DNA of 64,000 nucleotides from Algoriella xinjiangensis (GTDB lineage Bacteria; Bacteroidota; Bacteroidia; Flavobacteriales; Weeksellaceae): contig NZ_FOUZ01000001.1 in NCBI RefSeq assembly GCF_900115015.1, forward strand, positions 124,001 to 188,000, given 5' to 3'. Positions 48,742-57,930 of the stretch are shown piece by piece. The notes beneath the pieces are model-generated. The model made no database searches. It saw only the letters and a list, made by a program, of their open reading frames with translations, and had not been told where the DNA came from. Position 1 is the first letter of the stretch. Every line of letters begins with the position of its first letter. The position numbers and the translations under genes are program-made.

Positions 48742-48749
48742 TATATTTA
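48742..48749 (+). promoter_or_regulatory. -7 element of tracrRNA copy 2
   Basis: TATATTTA matches TAnnTTTG except for the last base. It lies 5 nt before GAAAGG, the same spacing as in the cas9-linked tracrRNA promoter. Confidence 0.5.
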
Positions 48750-48750
48750 C

Positions 48751-48826
48751 AATTGAAAGGAACTCACAATAAGGATTATTCCGTTGTGAAAACATTTAGC
48801 GCCTCGACTACCTTCGGGGCTTTTTT
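48751..48826 (+). ncRNA. Second, orphan tracrRNA-like gene
   Basis: AATTGAAAGGAACTCACAA is complementary to the 5' end of the CRISPR repeat in the crRNA direction with a single mismatch. The following 48755-48796 is identical over 42 nt to the cas9-linked tracrRNA (nexus AAGGATTATTCC and GTTGTGAAAACATT). The 3' end differs: a 7-bp stem GCCTCGA / TTCGGGGC with loop CTACC and six T residues. The copy sits alone between a small hypothetical gene and a fumarylacetoacetase-family gene, about 20 kb from the array and in plus orientation. It could be a paralogous guide partner, a long-form regulator or a remnant. Confidence 0.8.
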
Positions 48827-48920
48827 ATACCTACAATTTATCAATTTTATTCATCTTCCGAATCAAATTTCATTTGTCTTCAAAAACAAAATTGTATCTT
48901 CACATTTCAAATAACATGAA

Positions 48921-49889
48921 ATGAAATTCGTTACTTTCTTAGATAACAAGCAAGAAAAAATAGGACTTGTTGATCAAGCAACTATTTATGATTTAGAAAA
49001 AATTAATTCAAATCTTCCAAAAACTTTAACCGATTTATTAACTGATGACGACTTTTCGTTTCCGATTTGTCAGCAAATAATTCACGAAATTAATCGAGGT
49101 TTATATAAAAATGCAATTGTCATAGAACCTCAAATTTTGGCACCAATTCCACATCCTTCAAGTTTTCGAGATGCGTATGCGTTTCGTCAACATGTCGAAA
49201 CTTCTCGCTTAAATAGAGGTTTACCAATGATTGAGGAGTTTGATCAGTTTCCTGTTTTCTATTTTTCTAATCATCAAGCAATTCAAGGTCCAGGAAAAAT
49301 TTATGCAATGGAAAAGCATTTTGATCGAATGGATTTTGAGCTAGAAATTGCAATTGTTATCAAAAAAGAAGGAATCAATATCAAAGCCGAAAATGCGGAT
49401 GAATATATTGGTGGTTTTATGATTTTGAATGATTTGAGTGCACGTGCGTTGCAAATGGAAGAAATGAAATTGAATCTTGGTCCCGCAAAAGGAAAAGATT
49501 TTGCATCGATGTTTGGACCATATTTGGTTACGCCGCACGAATTAGAAAATTATAAGGTTGAGCCAAAAGCTGGTCATATCGGGAATTGTTATGATCTTGA
49601 AATGACATGCGCTGTAAATGGCAAAGAAGTTTCGAAAGGTAATTTTAAAGATATACATTGGACTTTTGCCGAAATCATAGAACGTATTTCCTATGGTGTT
49701 AAATTATTTCCTGGTGATATTATTGGTTCTGGAACTGTAGGAACTGGTTGTTTTTTAGAGTTAAATGGAACTGGAAAACGTAAAGATTCATCCTACAAAG
49801 AACAATGGTTACAGCCCGAAGATATTGTCGAAATGTCTGTAACCGGATTAGGAAAATTAATAAATTCTGTTCATCTTTATCAACACTAA
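48921..49889 (+). CDS. Fumarylacetoacetate hydrolase family protein
   Basis: A 322-residue enzyme of the FAH superfamily, which cleaves or decarboxylates beta-diketo acids with Mg(II) or Ca(II). Metal-binding signatures are DFELEIAIVIKKEG and ILNDLSARALQ, followed by GTVGTGCFLEL near the C-terminus. Likely the last step of tyrosine or another aromatic-acid degradation pathway. It is followed by a flavin reductase family gene, a pair often seen near homogentisate genes. The exact substrate is not proven. Confidence 0.85.
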   Translation: MKFVTFLDNKQEKIGLVDQATIYDLEKINSNLPKTLTDLLTDDDFSFPICQQIIHEINRGLYKNAIVIEPQILAPIPHPSSFRDAYAFRQHVETSRLNRGLPMIEEFDQFPVFYFSNHQAIQGPGKIYAMEKHFDRMDFELEIAIVIKKEGINIKAENADEYIGGFMILNDLSARALQMEEMKLNLGPAKGKDFASMFGPYLVTPHELENYKVEPKAGHIGNCYDLEMTCAVNGKEVSKGNFKDIHWTFAEIIERISYGVKLFPGDIIGSGTVGTGCFLELNGTGKRKDSSYKEQWLQPEDIVEMSVTGLGKLINSVHLYQH

Positions 49890-49900
49890 ATCTCAATTTC

Positions 49901-50779
49901 ATGCAAATTACAAAATCATTCGAGCCAAATACTAAAACTTTTGACGATTTACTAAAACACGCTATTTCACCACGCCCTATTTGCTTTGCAAGTACGATAG
50001 ATAAAGATGGAAATGTAAATTTAAGTCCATTTTCTTTCTTCAATTTGATGGGACAAAACCCTCCTATTTGTGTCTTTTCGCCATTACGAAAAATGCGCGA
50101 CGGTTCTACAAAACATACATTAGAAAACATTTGGGAACATCCAGAATGTGTCATCAATATTGTCAATTATTCGATTGTACAACAACAGTCATTAGCAAGT
50201 GTAGAATACCCAAAAGGTGTAAATGAGTTTGTAAAAGCTGGTTTTACAGAATTGGCTTCGGAAATTGTAAAACCGCCTCGTGTTGGAGAATCTCCTATTC
50301 AGTTAGAGTGTAAAATACGCGAAGTAATTTCGATTACAGATCAACCTGGCGCAGCTAATTTAGTGATTGCGGAAGTTGTTAAATTACATATTCATGAAGA
50401 TTTATTGGACGAAGAAAATAAAGTTTCGCCTTACGATTTAGATTTGGTGGCGCGTATGGGTGGCGATTTTTATTGCCGCGTAATTCCAGAATCTATTTTC
50501 GAAGTCGAAAAACCGACACGTACAGTTGGCTTAGGAATTGATCAATTACCTAAAGATGTAAAAAACTCGAATTATTTAACAGGAAATCATTTAGGACAAT
50601 TGGGAAATGTAGAAAATTTACCAACGCCAGAAATGATTGAAAGTTTTAAATCTCAATTAAAAGAACGTTTAGATATTCAGAAGTTTAAATCGGCTGAAGT
50701 TCGTCATCAAGTTGCGAGTAAATTATTGGATCAAGGCGATGTAAATGGCGCTTGGTATTGGTTGTTAATGAATATTTAG
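49901..50779 (+). CDS. Flavin reductase family protein (FMN-binding split barrel)
   Basis: 292 residues from the ATG at 49901 (MQITKSFEPNTKTFDD); a longer in-frame extension overlaps the preceding gene and is unlikely. The flavin-binding core is ISPRPICFASTIDKDGNVNL and SPFSFFNLMGQNPPICVFS. Substrate-side residues follow at CVINIVNYS. The C-terminal 90 residues are a family-specific extension. It probably supplies reduced flavin or acts on an aromatic-pathway intermediate with the upstream hydrolase (11-bp gap, likely one operon). Confidence 0.82.
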   Translation: MQITKSFEPNTKTFDDLLKHAISPRPICFASTIDKDGNVNLSPFSFFNLMGQNPPICVFSPLRKMRDGSTKHTLENIWEHPECVINIVNYSIVQQQSLASVEYPKGVNEFVKAGFTELASEIVKPPRVGESPIQLECKIREVISITDQPGAANLVIAEVVKLHIHEDLLDEENKVSPYDLDLVARMGGDFYCRVIPESIFEVEKPTRTVGLGIDQLPKDVKNSNYLTGNHLGQLGNVENLPTPEMIESFKSQLKERLDIQKFKSAEVRHQVASKLLDQGDVNGAWYWLLMNI

Positions 50780-50783
50780 AAAA

Positions 50784-51446
50784 ATGAAAACTGCTTTAAT
50801 TTTGGGTAGTACAGGATTGGTTGGTTCAGTAATTTTGAATGAATTATTGAATGATTCTTCCTATACAAAAGTTATTACATTAGTTCGAAAACCTCAACCA
50901 ATTCAGCATTCTAAGTTAATAGAAATTGTTACTGATTTTAATTCAGTGCCAGATTTTAGTCAAATTAATCACATTGATTCTATCTTTTCGTGTTTGGGAA
51001 CAACGCGAAAACAAACACCAGATTTAATAGCATATCGTAAAATAGAGATCGAAATTCCGTTGATTTATGCAGAAATTGGTAAAACCAAAGGTTTGCAAAA
51101 TTTTCATTATGTTTCTGCGATTGGCGCAAATAAAAATGCTTCTAATTTTTACTTAAATATGAAAGGCGAAGCGGAATATTTATTACAAAATGCCAATATT
51201 CCTTCATTGTATATCTATCAACCTTCGCTATTAATTGGAGAAAGAAAAGAATATCGATTTGCAGAAAAAGTTGGTGCTAAAATTTTTCCGATTATTGATT
51301 TATTTTTAATGGGAACTTTAAGCAAATACAAAGCAATGAAAGTTGAAAATTTAGCAAAAGCAATCATAAAAATTGATTCAAAAGACGAAATAAATTCAGT
51401 TTCTATTTATCAATACGACGAAATAATGCAAAACTTAAAAAAATAA
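50784..51446 (+). CDS. NAD(P)H-binding protein (HTATIP2/NmrA-like)
   Basis: 220 residues with the Rossmann start MKTALILGSTGLVGSVILNE. The middle has SIFSCLGTTRKQ and FHYVSAIGANKNASNFYLN, the Ser-Tyr pattern of atypical short-chain dehydrogenases similar to HTATIP2. Function not established. It follows the flavin reductase gene by 4 bp, so it is likely in the same operon. Confidence 0.78.
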   Translation: MKTALILGSTGLVGSVILNELLNDSSYTKVITLVRKPQPIQHSKLIEIVTDFNSVPDFSQINHIDSIFSCLGTTRKQTPDLIAYRKIEIEIPLIYAEIGKTKGLQNFHYVSAIGANKNASNFYLNMKGEAEYLLQNANIPSLYIYQPSLLIGERKEYRFAEKVGAKIFPIIDLFLMGTLSKYKAMKVENLAKAIIKIDSKDEINSVSIYQYDEIMQNLKK

Positions 51447-51451
51447 AATTC

Positions 51452-51634
51452 ATGATATTATTAGCTATTTTATTCCCTTCAATTTCATTTCTTTTAAGAG
51501 GAAAAATATTAACTGCAATTTTGTGTTTTATACTACAAATTACAATTATTGGATGGATTCCTGCAGCAATTTGGGCAGTGGCATCACTAATTGATTCACG
51601 AAATAAAAGTAGAATTAAAGCTTTAGGTAAATAA
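51452..51634 (+). CDS. YqaE/Pmp3-family small membrane protein
   Basis: 60 residues with two hydrophobic helices. The segment FLLRGKILTAILCFILQ and IGWIPAAIWAVASL matches the YqaE/Pmp3 family, whose eukaryotic members affect membrane potential and salt tolerance. Role in bacteria unclear. Last gene of the operon, 5 bp after its neighbour. Confidence 0.72.
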   Translation: MILLAILFPSISFLLRGKILTAILCFILQITIIGWIPAAIWAVASLIDSRNKSRIKALGK

Positions 51635-51664
51635 ACTTAAAGCTTTAATTTAAAATAGGTTAAA

Positions 51665-52123
51665 TTATTTTTTCATATAATAATTCATTACTTTATCTAT
51701 ATTCCCGTCGCCATCAATATCTTTATATTCAAAAAGAACCAAAACATTTTTATCAATTAATTGATACGGATATTTTTGCTTCACTCCTTTCTCATATTTT
51801 AGTGTAAATTCTTGGTTAATTCCATCTAAAATAAATTGACCTTGCATAGATTTATTATCAAAATCACACTGATTTCCTTCTGTATAATCAGCCTTAAAAA
51901 GGTTCTTTTTATTTTTTACATTAAATTCTAAATACGATTCTGTTATACATAAATCAAATTCTTTTTTTACTTCATTTCCTTCGCCATCATCATAATAAAA
52001 ATACGCAGGATACCATTTTCCAATAATCCAATTGTCTTCTTTTTCAGAATTAATTGATTGCGCATAACTATAATTGGTATGGAATGCAAGAATTAAAAGA
52101 TAAAGCAAAACTGATTTTTTCAT
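51665..52123 (-). CDS. Secreted hypothetical protein with an EF-hand-like loop
   Basis: 152 residues with a signal peptide ending near residue 22 (NYSYA/QS). The body has a lipocalin-like beta pattern beginning at NWIIGKWYPAYFY. The C-terminus carries KDIDGDGNIDKVM, an acidic loop of the calcium-binding EF-hand or dockerin type. No family name can be given. Convergent with the preceding operon. Confidence 0.5.
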   Translation of the reverse strand: MKKSVLLYLLILAFHTNYSYAQSINSEKEDNWIIGKWYPAYFYYDDGEGNEVKKEFDLCITESYLEFNVKNKKNLFKADYTEGNQCDFDNKSMQGQFILDGINQEFTLKYEKGVKQKYPYQLIDKNVLVLFEYKDIDGDGNIDKVMNYYMKK

Positions 52124-52257
52124 GTTGATAGAATATTAAAGACGAATATAAATATTTAAAACCTTTTCGGAATAAATCCAATCACAATTCATTATTTCTA
52201 GTGATTTTTAATAAAAAATTGAATGTTAATTTAGCTCTGTAAAATTATGAATCATCC

Positions 52258-52848
52258 ATGAAAAAAATAACACTTTTAGTTACGCTATTTACCTTTACAA
52301 ATCTACTACAAGCACAAGAATATTCGACTGATAATGTGGTCATAAAGCAAGGAAATCAAATTTTTAATGTTTATGATACCGACCAAACAATCACGCTTCA
52401 ACCAGAAACTTTTAGTATACAATATCTTAATAAACCGTATCAGGAAAAAAAGAATTTGTTTTATGCAGCAAGAGCTTTGGTTACAGATCATAAAATAGAC
52501 ATTGAATTGGAAGGTCAATCACTCGAAGAAATTCCTTATTTTGAACCAGGTACAGGTTTCGCGATTGAGAATAATTTGAAAGAAAATTATCCGATGTTAT
52601 CCGATGAAGGACATCAATATTTATACTATGTTTCGAATAAAGATAAGCGTGTAGAAAACATCGGAAAGTCGGGTGAATGGGATATTTACGAATGGACGCT
52701 TGGCGGAATTTACCAATATGATGCAGAAATGGATTGGAGAGGCTATGATTCGGATGAAGTAAATATTTTATTTATTGTTGATCGAAATTTAAATGGAATT
52801 ATCGAACAAGGCGAACATCATAATTTACAAATTATATTCAAACAATAA
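52258..52848 (+). CDS. Secreted hypothetical protein
   Basis: 196 residues with a signal peptide ending near residue 19 (LLQA/QE). The mature part has several Trp and Tyr residues (WDIYEWTLGGIYQYDAE) and an acidic loop VDRNLNGIIEQGEH that resembles a calcium-binding loop. Not recognised. It is divergent from a similarly exported protein, and both carry a DxDGxG or DxNxNG-type loop, so the two may be related in role. Confidence 0.5.
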   Translation: MKKITLLVTLFTFTNLLQAQEYSTDNVVIKQGNQIFNVYDTDQTITLQPETFSIQYLNKPYQEKKNLFYAARALVTDHKIDIELEGQSLEEIPYFEPGTGFAIENNLKENYPMLSDEGHQYLYYVSNKDKRVENIGKSGEWDIYEWTLGGIYQYDAEMDWRGYDSDEVNILFIVDRNLNGIIEQGEHHNLQIIFKQ

Positions 52849-53020
52849 TCAATCTTTTCATTATACTCATTTATAATTTTAATTAATGTGAACTTAAGTA
52901 ATTTAAACTAATTACTTAAGTTTCTTTTATTTACAATAAACCTTTTTAATTAAATTTTATAAATTTCTATAAAAACATAAAAGACACTATATTAGCTTAA
53001 ATAAATTCATTTTTAGACAC

Positions 53021-55288
53021 ATGTACAACCAATTTTTTACTCATAAAAATTACTTTCTAAAACTACTTTTGTGTTGTACGTTTTTCATTTGTTCTATTTT
53101 GAATGGACAAGAAGTTTTAAAGAATTTTGAAGCGCAATATTCTAAATCTACTCCTAACACACCCCAACGTTTTGAGATTGCAGGTAAATATGCGCAAGCT
53201 TTGTTTTTTAATGATCAACAAGAAAAAGCATTCAACATTTTAAATCAAAATATTCAGTTAGCCGAACAAAAATCAGATGGTAAATATGCTGCTTATTTGT
53301 ATTCAATTTCAGCAATGAATAATCGCTTAGAAAATAATCTGAATGCGTCAAATCATAGTTTAGAAAAAGCAAAAAAGTACAGTAATCAAACCACAGATCA
53401 AGAAATAAAAGGATATGTAAGTTATTGTGAAGGTTGGTTAAATGTAAGGAATAACGAGGAATCTAAAGCCGTAAAAAACTTTATAGAAGCTGCAAAACAT
53501 TATGAAAAAGCACCTAAATCTGCTACAATTTTAGGTCGATTATCAGCAACTTATAAAGAATTAACAAGTATTTATGCCAATTGGGATGATTATGAATTAC
53601 AAGAAAAATACAGTAAATTATCGTTAGAAGTTGCAATTAAACAAAATAATCCGAATGCAATTTTTGATGCTTACATGATGATGGGTTATTTGTATGAACA
53701 GCAATTTACTCTAAATCAAAAAAATATCTATTTAAGAGATCTATCGGAAAAATACTATGTACTAGCAATTAATACGTATAACAAAAATAAAGCTGAAATT
53801 CCATTTCCTTCAAATTTATCATTTGTGGCCAATAATTTAGCCAATTTATACTTGCGTTTTTATCCAAAAGTTTACAGAGATAAAGCATTGTATTATGCAG
53901 AATTAGCTAAAAATGTGAGTTTAGAAACTGATCAAGCCAATCATTTAGCTTCTTCTTATGGTTTGATGGCCGAAATTGCTTTAGAGAAAAATGATTATAA
54001 AACAGCAAAATCATATTTACTAAATTCTTTAAAAATAATTAATGAATCTGCGCTAAATGATCAACAAACTGTTTTATCAATTTATGAAAGTTTGTCGGAT
54101 ATTAACGAGAAAGAAGGCAATTTTGCCGAAGCTTTACGTTACCATAAAATGTATGTAACAACGTACAAATCTATTTACGATCAAGAAAAAATACAACTAA
54201 GTAAACGTTTAGAAGCGCAATTTGAAAAAGAACGTCAACAGCAACAAATGATTCGTTTACAATTAGAATCAGAGAAAAAAGAACAGCAAATACAGTTAAT
54301 GCATTCACTTGGAATTCAACAAGAACAAGAGTTAACAAACTCAAAATTAAGTGAAGAATTTCAACGAAAAAAATTAAAACTTTCTCAATTAGAATCTGAT
54401 AAACGCGCACAAGAATTGACAATTTCTAAACAAGATTTGAGATTATCTAAACTAGAAAATAAAAACCGAAAATTAGATTTGGTTCATTATATACAAGAAC
54501 TTAATTACAAGAACAAAATCAATAAATATTACATTGTTTTGATTGTTTTTTTTGTGATTTTGCTCCTTTTCCTTTTTTACTTTTTAAAGCAGCGTACAAA
54601 AAGTATGAAACAACGCGAAGAACTTTACAACTTAGAGTTAGAGAAAGAACGTCAAAATTCTAAAATTTCTACACTTACCGCATTATTAGACGGACAAGAA
54701 CTAGAAAGAGCGCGTTTGGCAAGAGATTTACACGATGGTTTGGGCGGTTTATTATCGGGAACAAAAATACAATTGACACATTTAAATGATAAAATAAACG
54801 AACAAGTAAAACCCGATTTAGATAAATCTATTCATCAATTAGATGGCGCAGTTGATGAATTGCGTCGTGTGGCGCATAATTTAATGCCCGATCTTTTGAT
54901 AAAATATGGTTTAGAAGAAGCGTTGAAAGAATATGCGATTCGTATGTCAAATGATCAATTAGATGTTGATGTACAGTTTTTAAGTTACACCGATTCTCTT
55001 AACAAAGAAACGCAATTATTTGTTTACCGCATTATACAAGAATTGGTCAATAACGCGATAAAACACGCCAATGCATCGCAAATTATTATTCAATTTGTAG
55101 AAGATTCTAACTATACAATTACCGTAGAAGATGACGGAAAAGGTTTTGATATTAATGATTTAAAACTTAATCAATCTGCCGGTTTACACAACATACAATC
55201 TCGTGTAGAATTTTTAAAAGGAACGTTAAATATACATTCAGAAGAAAATCTAGGAACGAGTATTGAATTTCAATTTCCAAAAATATAA
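53021..55288 (+). CDS. TPR-type sensor histidine kinase (NarL/HisKA_3 class)
   Basis: 755 residues. A signal peptide-like start (about 1-29) leads to a periplasmic tetratricopeptide region (about 40-390) and a long coiled coil (about 390-490, with many Gln/Glu/Lys residues). A transmembrane helix near 505-525 (IVLIVFFVILLLFLFYFL) follows, then a HisKA_3 dimerisation domain with LARDLHDGLGGLLSG (phosphorylated His571) and an HATPase domain (ELVNNAIKHANAS, DDGKGFD). It forms a two-component system with the next gene, which starts 2 bp after its stop. The TPR input suggests sensing of a protein or peptide. Confidence 0.9.
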   Translation: MYNQFFTHKNYFLKLLLCCTFFICSILNGQEVLKNFEAQYSKSTPNTPQRFEIAGKYAQALFFNDQQEKAFNILNQNIQLAEQKSDGKYAAYLYSISAMNNRLENNLNASNHSLEKAKKYSNQTTDQEIKGYVSYCEGWLNVRNNEESKAVKNFIEAAKHYEKAPKSATILGRLSATYKELTSIYANWDDYELQEKYSKLSLEVAIKQNNPNAIFDAYMMMGYLYEQQFTLNQKNIYLRDLSEKYYVLAINTYNKNKAEIPFPSNLSFVANNLANLYLRFYPKVYRDKALYYAELAKNVSLETDQANHLASSYGLMAEIALEKNDYKTAKSYLLNSLKIINESALNDQQTVLSIYESLSDINEKEGNFAEALRYHKMYVTTYKSIYDQEKIQLSKRLEAQFEKERQQQQMIRLQLESEKKEQQIQLMHSLGIQQEQELTNSKLSEEFQRKKLKLSQLESDKRAQELTISKQDLRLSKLENKNRKLDLVHYIQELNYKNKINKYYIVLIVFFVILLLFLFYFLKQRTKSMKQREELYNLELEKERQNSKISTLTALLDGQELERARLARDLHDGLGGLLSGTKIQLTHLNDKINEQVKPDLDKSIHQLDGAVDELRRVAHNLMPDLLIKYGLEEALKEYAIRMSNDQLDVDVQFLSYTDSLNKETQLFVYRIIQELVNNAIKHANASQIIIQFVEDSNYTITVEDDGKGFDINDLKLNQSAGLHNIQSRVEFLKGTLNIHSEENLGTSIEFQFPKI

Positions 55289-55290
55289 CT

Positions 55291-55920
55291 ATGATAAAAA
55301 TAGGTATTACAGACGATCACCCTTTATTATTAGAGGGATTAAAAAATATATTATCCAATCAACCAACAATCAATACAGTCGAATGTTATTCATCTGCAAA
55401 AGCTTTGCAAGACGCATTAACAACTGTAGAAATTGATATTTTATTGTTGGATATTAACCTAGACAACACCAATAGTATAGAGTTAATAAAACCGCTAAAA
55501 AAGAAATATCCCGAAATGCACATTATTATGTTGAGCGTGCACAACGAATATGCTGTGATAAATAGTTGTTTAGAAGAAGGTGCTTCTGGTTACATTCAAA
55601 AAAATGCTTCTGTTGACGAAATTGTCGAAGGCATAAATTCTATTTTTGATGGTAAGATTTTTTTATGTTCGCAGACCAAAAGTGTGATGAACAAAAAAGA
55701 GAAAGATGGCTTAAATACTATTCCGAAATTAACGCGTCGAGAAAAAGAAATCCTTGCCGAAGCTGCTTTGGGATTGACAACACAACAAATTGCAGACAAA
55801 TTATTTATTAGCACGCATACTGTGGACAGTCATCGAAAAAACTTGATTGAAAAATTTAAAACATCCAATTTAAGTTCTGCCATAACTTTGGCGATTGAAT
55901 ATGGTTTGGTTACAAAATAA
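55291..55920 (+). CDS. NarL/LuxR-type response regulator
   Basis: 209 residues. The receiver domain (1-120) has the acidic pocket (ITDDHPLL), the phosphoacceptor Asp54 (LLLDINLDN) and the later Lys (YIQKNASVDE). The C-terminal LuxR helix-turn-helix (about 145-205) reads LTRREKEILAEAALGLTTQQ and then IADKLFISTHTVDSHRKN. A DNA-binding output for the adjacent histidine kinase. Followed by a strong bidirectional terminator. Confidence 0.93.
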   Translation: MIKIGITDDHPLLLEGLKNILSNQPTINTVECYSSAKALQDALTTVEIDILLLDINLDNTNSIELIKPLKKKYPEMHIIMLSVHNEYAVINSCLEEGASGYIQKNASVDEIVEGINSIFDGKIFLCSQTKSVMNKKEKDGLNTIPKLTRREKEILAEAALGLTTQQIADKLFISTHTVDSHRKNLIEKFKTSNLSSAITLAIEYGLVTK

Positions 55921-55921
55921 A

Positions 55922-55960
55922 AAAAAGAGCCAACTTTTCCTAAGAAAGTTGGCTCTTTGG
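55922..55960 (+). terminator. Bidirectional intrinsic terminator
   Basis: AAAGAGCCAACTTTC / GAAAGTTGGCTCTTT around CTAA, between the response regulator and the convergent receptor gene. Confidence 0.85.
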
Positions 55961-55984
55961 TTTAAATAATATATGATAAGGATA

Positions 55985-57844
55985 CTAAATTCCTACAAAC
56001 TTCACTCCTACACTCAACCATCGTGATGGCAAAGGAATAGCGCCAGCTTCATTATATGTTGTATTAAAAATATTTTGAGCATCAATATAAACACCTAGAT
56101 TATTTTTGAATGTATGATTCAATCGTAAATCTGTAATCCAATACGATTTATAGGATTGACGCGTGTTATAGCGATTTGCAACAGATAAAGTTGTTCCGCC
56201 CAACTGATAATCAATCGTATTAATTACTTGATGTTTTAAACTTTCTATTTTATATTTTGAATTGTATTGATCGTCAACATTTTCAAATTTTGGATCTAAA
56301 TACGAATAACTCAATGCAAATTTCAAGTTTTGATTACTTGCTAAATGAACGCCATAACCAACTTTTGTATTAAAACCATGCGTTTTTAAATCACCAAAAT
56401 TTTGCGCTTGCCAAGGTTCATTTGTCGTTAATCTTACCCAATCAATAAATTCTGAAATAGAACGATAGAAATAATACGCATTAAACGTCCAATTTCTTTT
56501 GTTGTATTTAAAACCAAATTCTGTTTGAAAAGCTTTCTCAGATTCAACATTTTCATTTCCAATATTTCCTGGTCGTTGATCTAAATATAAATCTGTAAAC
56601 GATGGTATACGTTGACTTGTACCTGCATTTGCAACAATTTTAAGGTTAGTATTTACCGAATAACTTGCGTCTAAACCTGGAAAAGCTTGCCAACCATATT
56701 GCGAATTATAATTAACATAAGTCCCAACATTTACATTCAATTTTGGTGTAATATCGGTTTTATATTCAGCGTAAAATCCTACATTATCTCGTGTATGATT
56801 TTTAATACTTGTTGATGTAATTTGTTCATTTCGATACTCTACTCCAACTCCAATTTGACCTTTATTTAATTGATAAGTAGAATTAATTTCTCCCGAAACT
56901 GAGTTAGAATAATGCAACGAACGCGCTTTACTTAAATCATTTTTAAAATAACGGTAATCATCAAAATTATAACGGTAACTAAAACGTGGCGCTATAGACC
57001 AACGATCAGTCAATTTATTTTTAGCTTGTAAAGTAACCAAAGTCGTTTCTACAACTTCTTTTGAATTTTTATCTCCAGGTGCAGCGTAAAAACCATTGGC
57101 TCCAAAACCATTTTTCACATAACCATACGATGCTATTAAACTATTGTTGTCATCAAACTGAAAATTACCTTGATAATAAATTTTATTATTCTCGTATGCT
57201 GTGTTGTAACGGTATCCATTTCCCCAATCGTGACTTGCATACAACTGATGTTGATGTTTTTCCTTGGCTAAATTAGCACCAAATTGCACACCTCTATTTG
57301 TAAATGTATCACCCGTATCTTCGCTATCTTTCTCAAAATTTGTCCCAAAATAAGTGTTAGCATAAAGACCAGTTTTCTTTGGCTGACGCGTTACAATATT
57401 AATAACTCCTGTTAAACTATTGTTCCCATACATGCGCGCAGCTGGGCCGCGAACAACTTCTATACGGTCTATTGCCTCTAATGGAATTGGTAAATTTAGT
57501 GCATTATGAGCCGTTTGATGATCCATAATTTTTACACCATTCAATAAAATTAGCGTTTGCTCAAAACTACCGCCATCCATACTAATATCGGCTTGGGTAC
57601 CAAATGGTCCGCGTTGTCTCAAATCAACTCCAGCCGCATATTGCAAAACATCTTGCAAAGAACGAGCTGGCAACTTATTAATTTCAGCTTTATCTAAAAC
57701 ATAAATATTTCTATTTTCTTTAGATAATGGCGTGTTTAGACGATTATCTAAAATAGAAACCTCTCCAATCGCAATGGTATCAGTTATATTTTGTGCAAAA
57801 ATAGATTGTGCAGCAAAAAATAATACCACAGTAAACTTCTTCAT
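55985..57844 (-). CDS. BtuB-like TonB-dependent receptor
   Basis: A 619-residue outer-membrane receptor. Signal peptide to about residue 17 (QSIFA/QN), a TonB box-like region (IAIGEVSILDNRL), a plug (about 40-155, VLQYAAGVDLRQRGPFGTQ and IDRIEVVRGPAARMYGNN) and a barrel ending in LSVGVKFVGI. Length and plug resemble the vitamin B12/BtuB subgroup. No cobalamin riboswitch is visible in the short 86-bp intergenic region, so the ligand may differ. Divergent from a MocR-type regulator. Confidence 0.8.
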   Translation of the reverse strand: MKKFTVVLFFAAQSIFAQNITDTIAIGEVSILDNRLNTPLSKENRNIYVLDKAEINKLPARSLQDVLQYAAGVDLRQRGPFGTQADISMDGGSFEQTLILLNGVKIMDHQTAHNALNLPIPLEAIDRIEVVRGPAARMYGNNSLTGVINIVTRQPKKTGLYANTYFGTNFEKDSEDTGDTFTNRGVQFGANLAKEKHQHQLYASHDWGNGYRYNTAYENNKIYYQGNFQFDDNNSLIASYGYVKNGFGANGFYAAPGDKNSKEVVETTLVTLQAKNKLTDRWSIAPRFSYRYNFDDYRYFKNDLSKARSLHYSNSVSGEINSTYQLNKGQIGVGVEYRNEQITSTSIKNHTRDNVGFYAEYKTDITPKLNVNVGTYVNYNSQYGWQAFPGLDASYSVNTNLKIVANAGTSQRIPSFTDLYLDQRPGNIGNENVESEKAFQTEFGFKYNKRNWTFNAYYFYRSISEFIDWVRLTTNEPWQAQNFGDLKTHGFNTKVGYGVHLASNQNLKFALSYSYLDPKFENVDDQYNSKYKIESLKHQVINTIDYQLGGTTLSVANRYNTRQSYKSYWITDLRLNHTFKNNLGVYIDAQNIFNTTYNEAGAIPLPSRWLSVGVKFVGI

Positions 57845-57862
57845 TTTAATTAAAATTTGTAG

Positions 57863-57878
57863 GAATAGAACTATATTC
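57863..57878. promoter_or_regulatory. Inverted repeat between the receptor and MocR-like genes
   Basis: GAATAGAACTATATTC pairs GAATA with TATTC over 6 bp. It sits in the 86-bp divergent region and could be the operator of the MocR-like regulator. Short and unsupported by other copies. Confidence 0.3.
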
Positions 57879-57930
57879 TGCGCGAAATTAGTAACTTTCC
57901 GAACTATTAAAACGTACCGATTTATAAATT

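Noticed and set aside
48751-48826. Orphan tracrRNA as a stray CRISPR repeat
   Set aside because: The match continues past the anti-repeat through the nexus and promoter spacing of tracrRNA, which a repeat does not contain, and it ends in a terminator.
57845-57930. Cobalamin riboswitch before the BtuB-like receptor
   Set aside because: The region is only 86 bp and has no B12-box sequence, too short for the aptamer.
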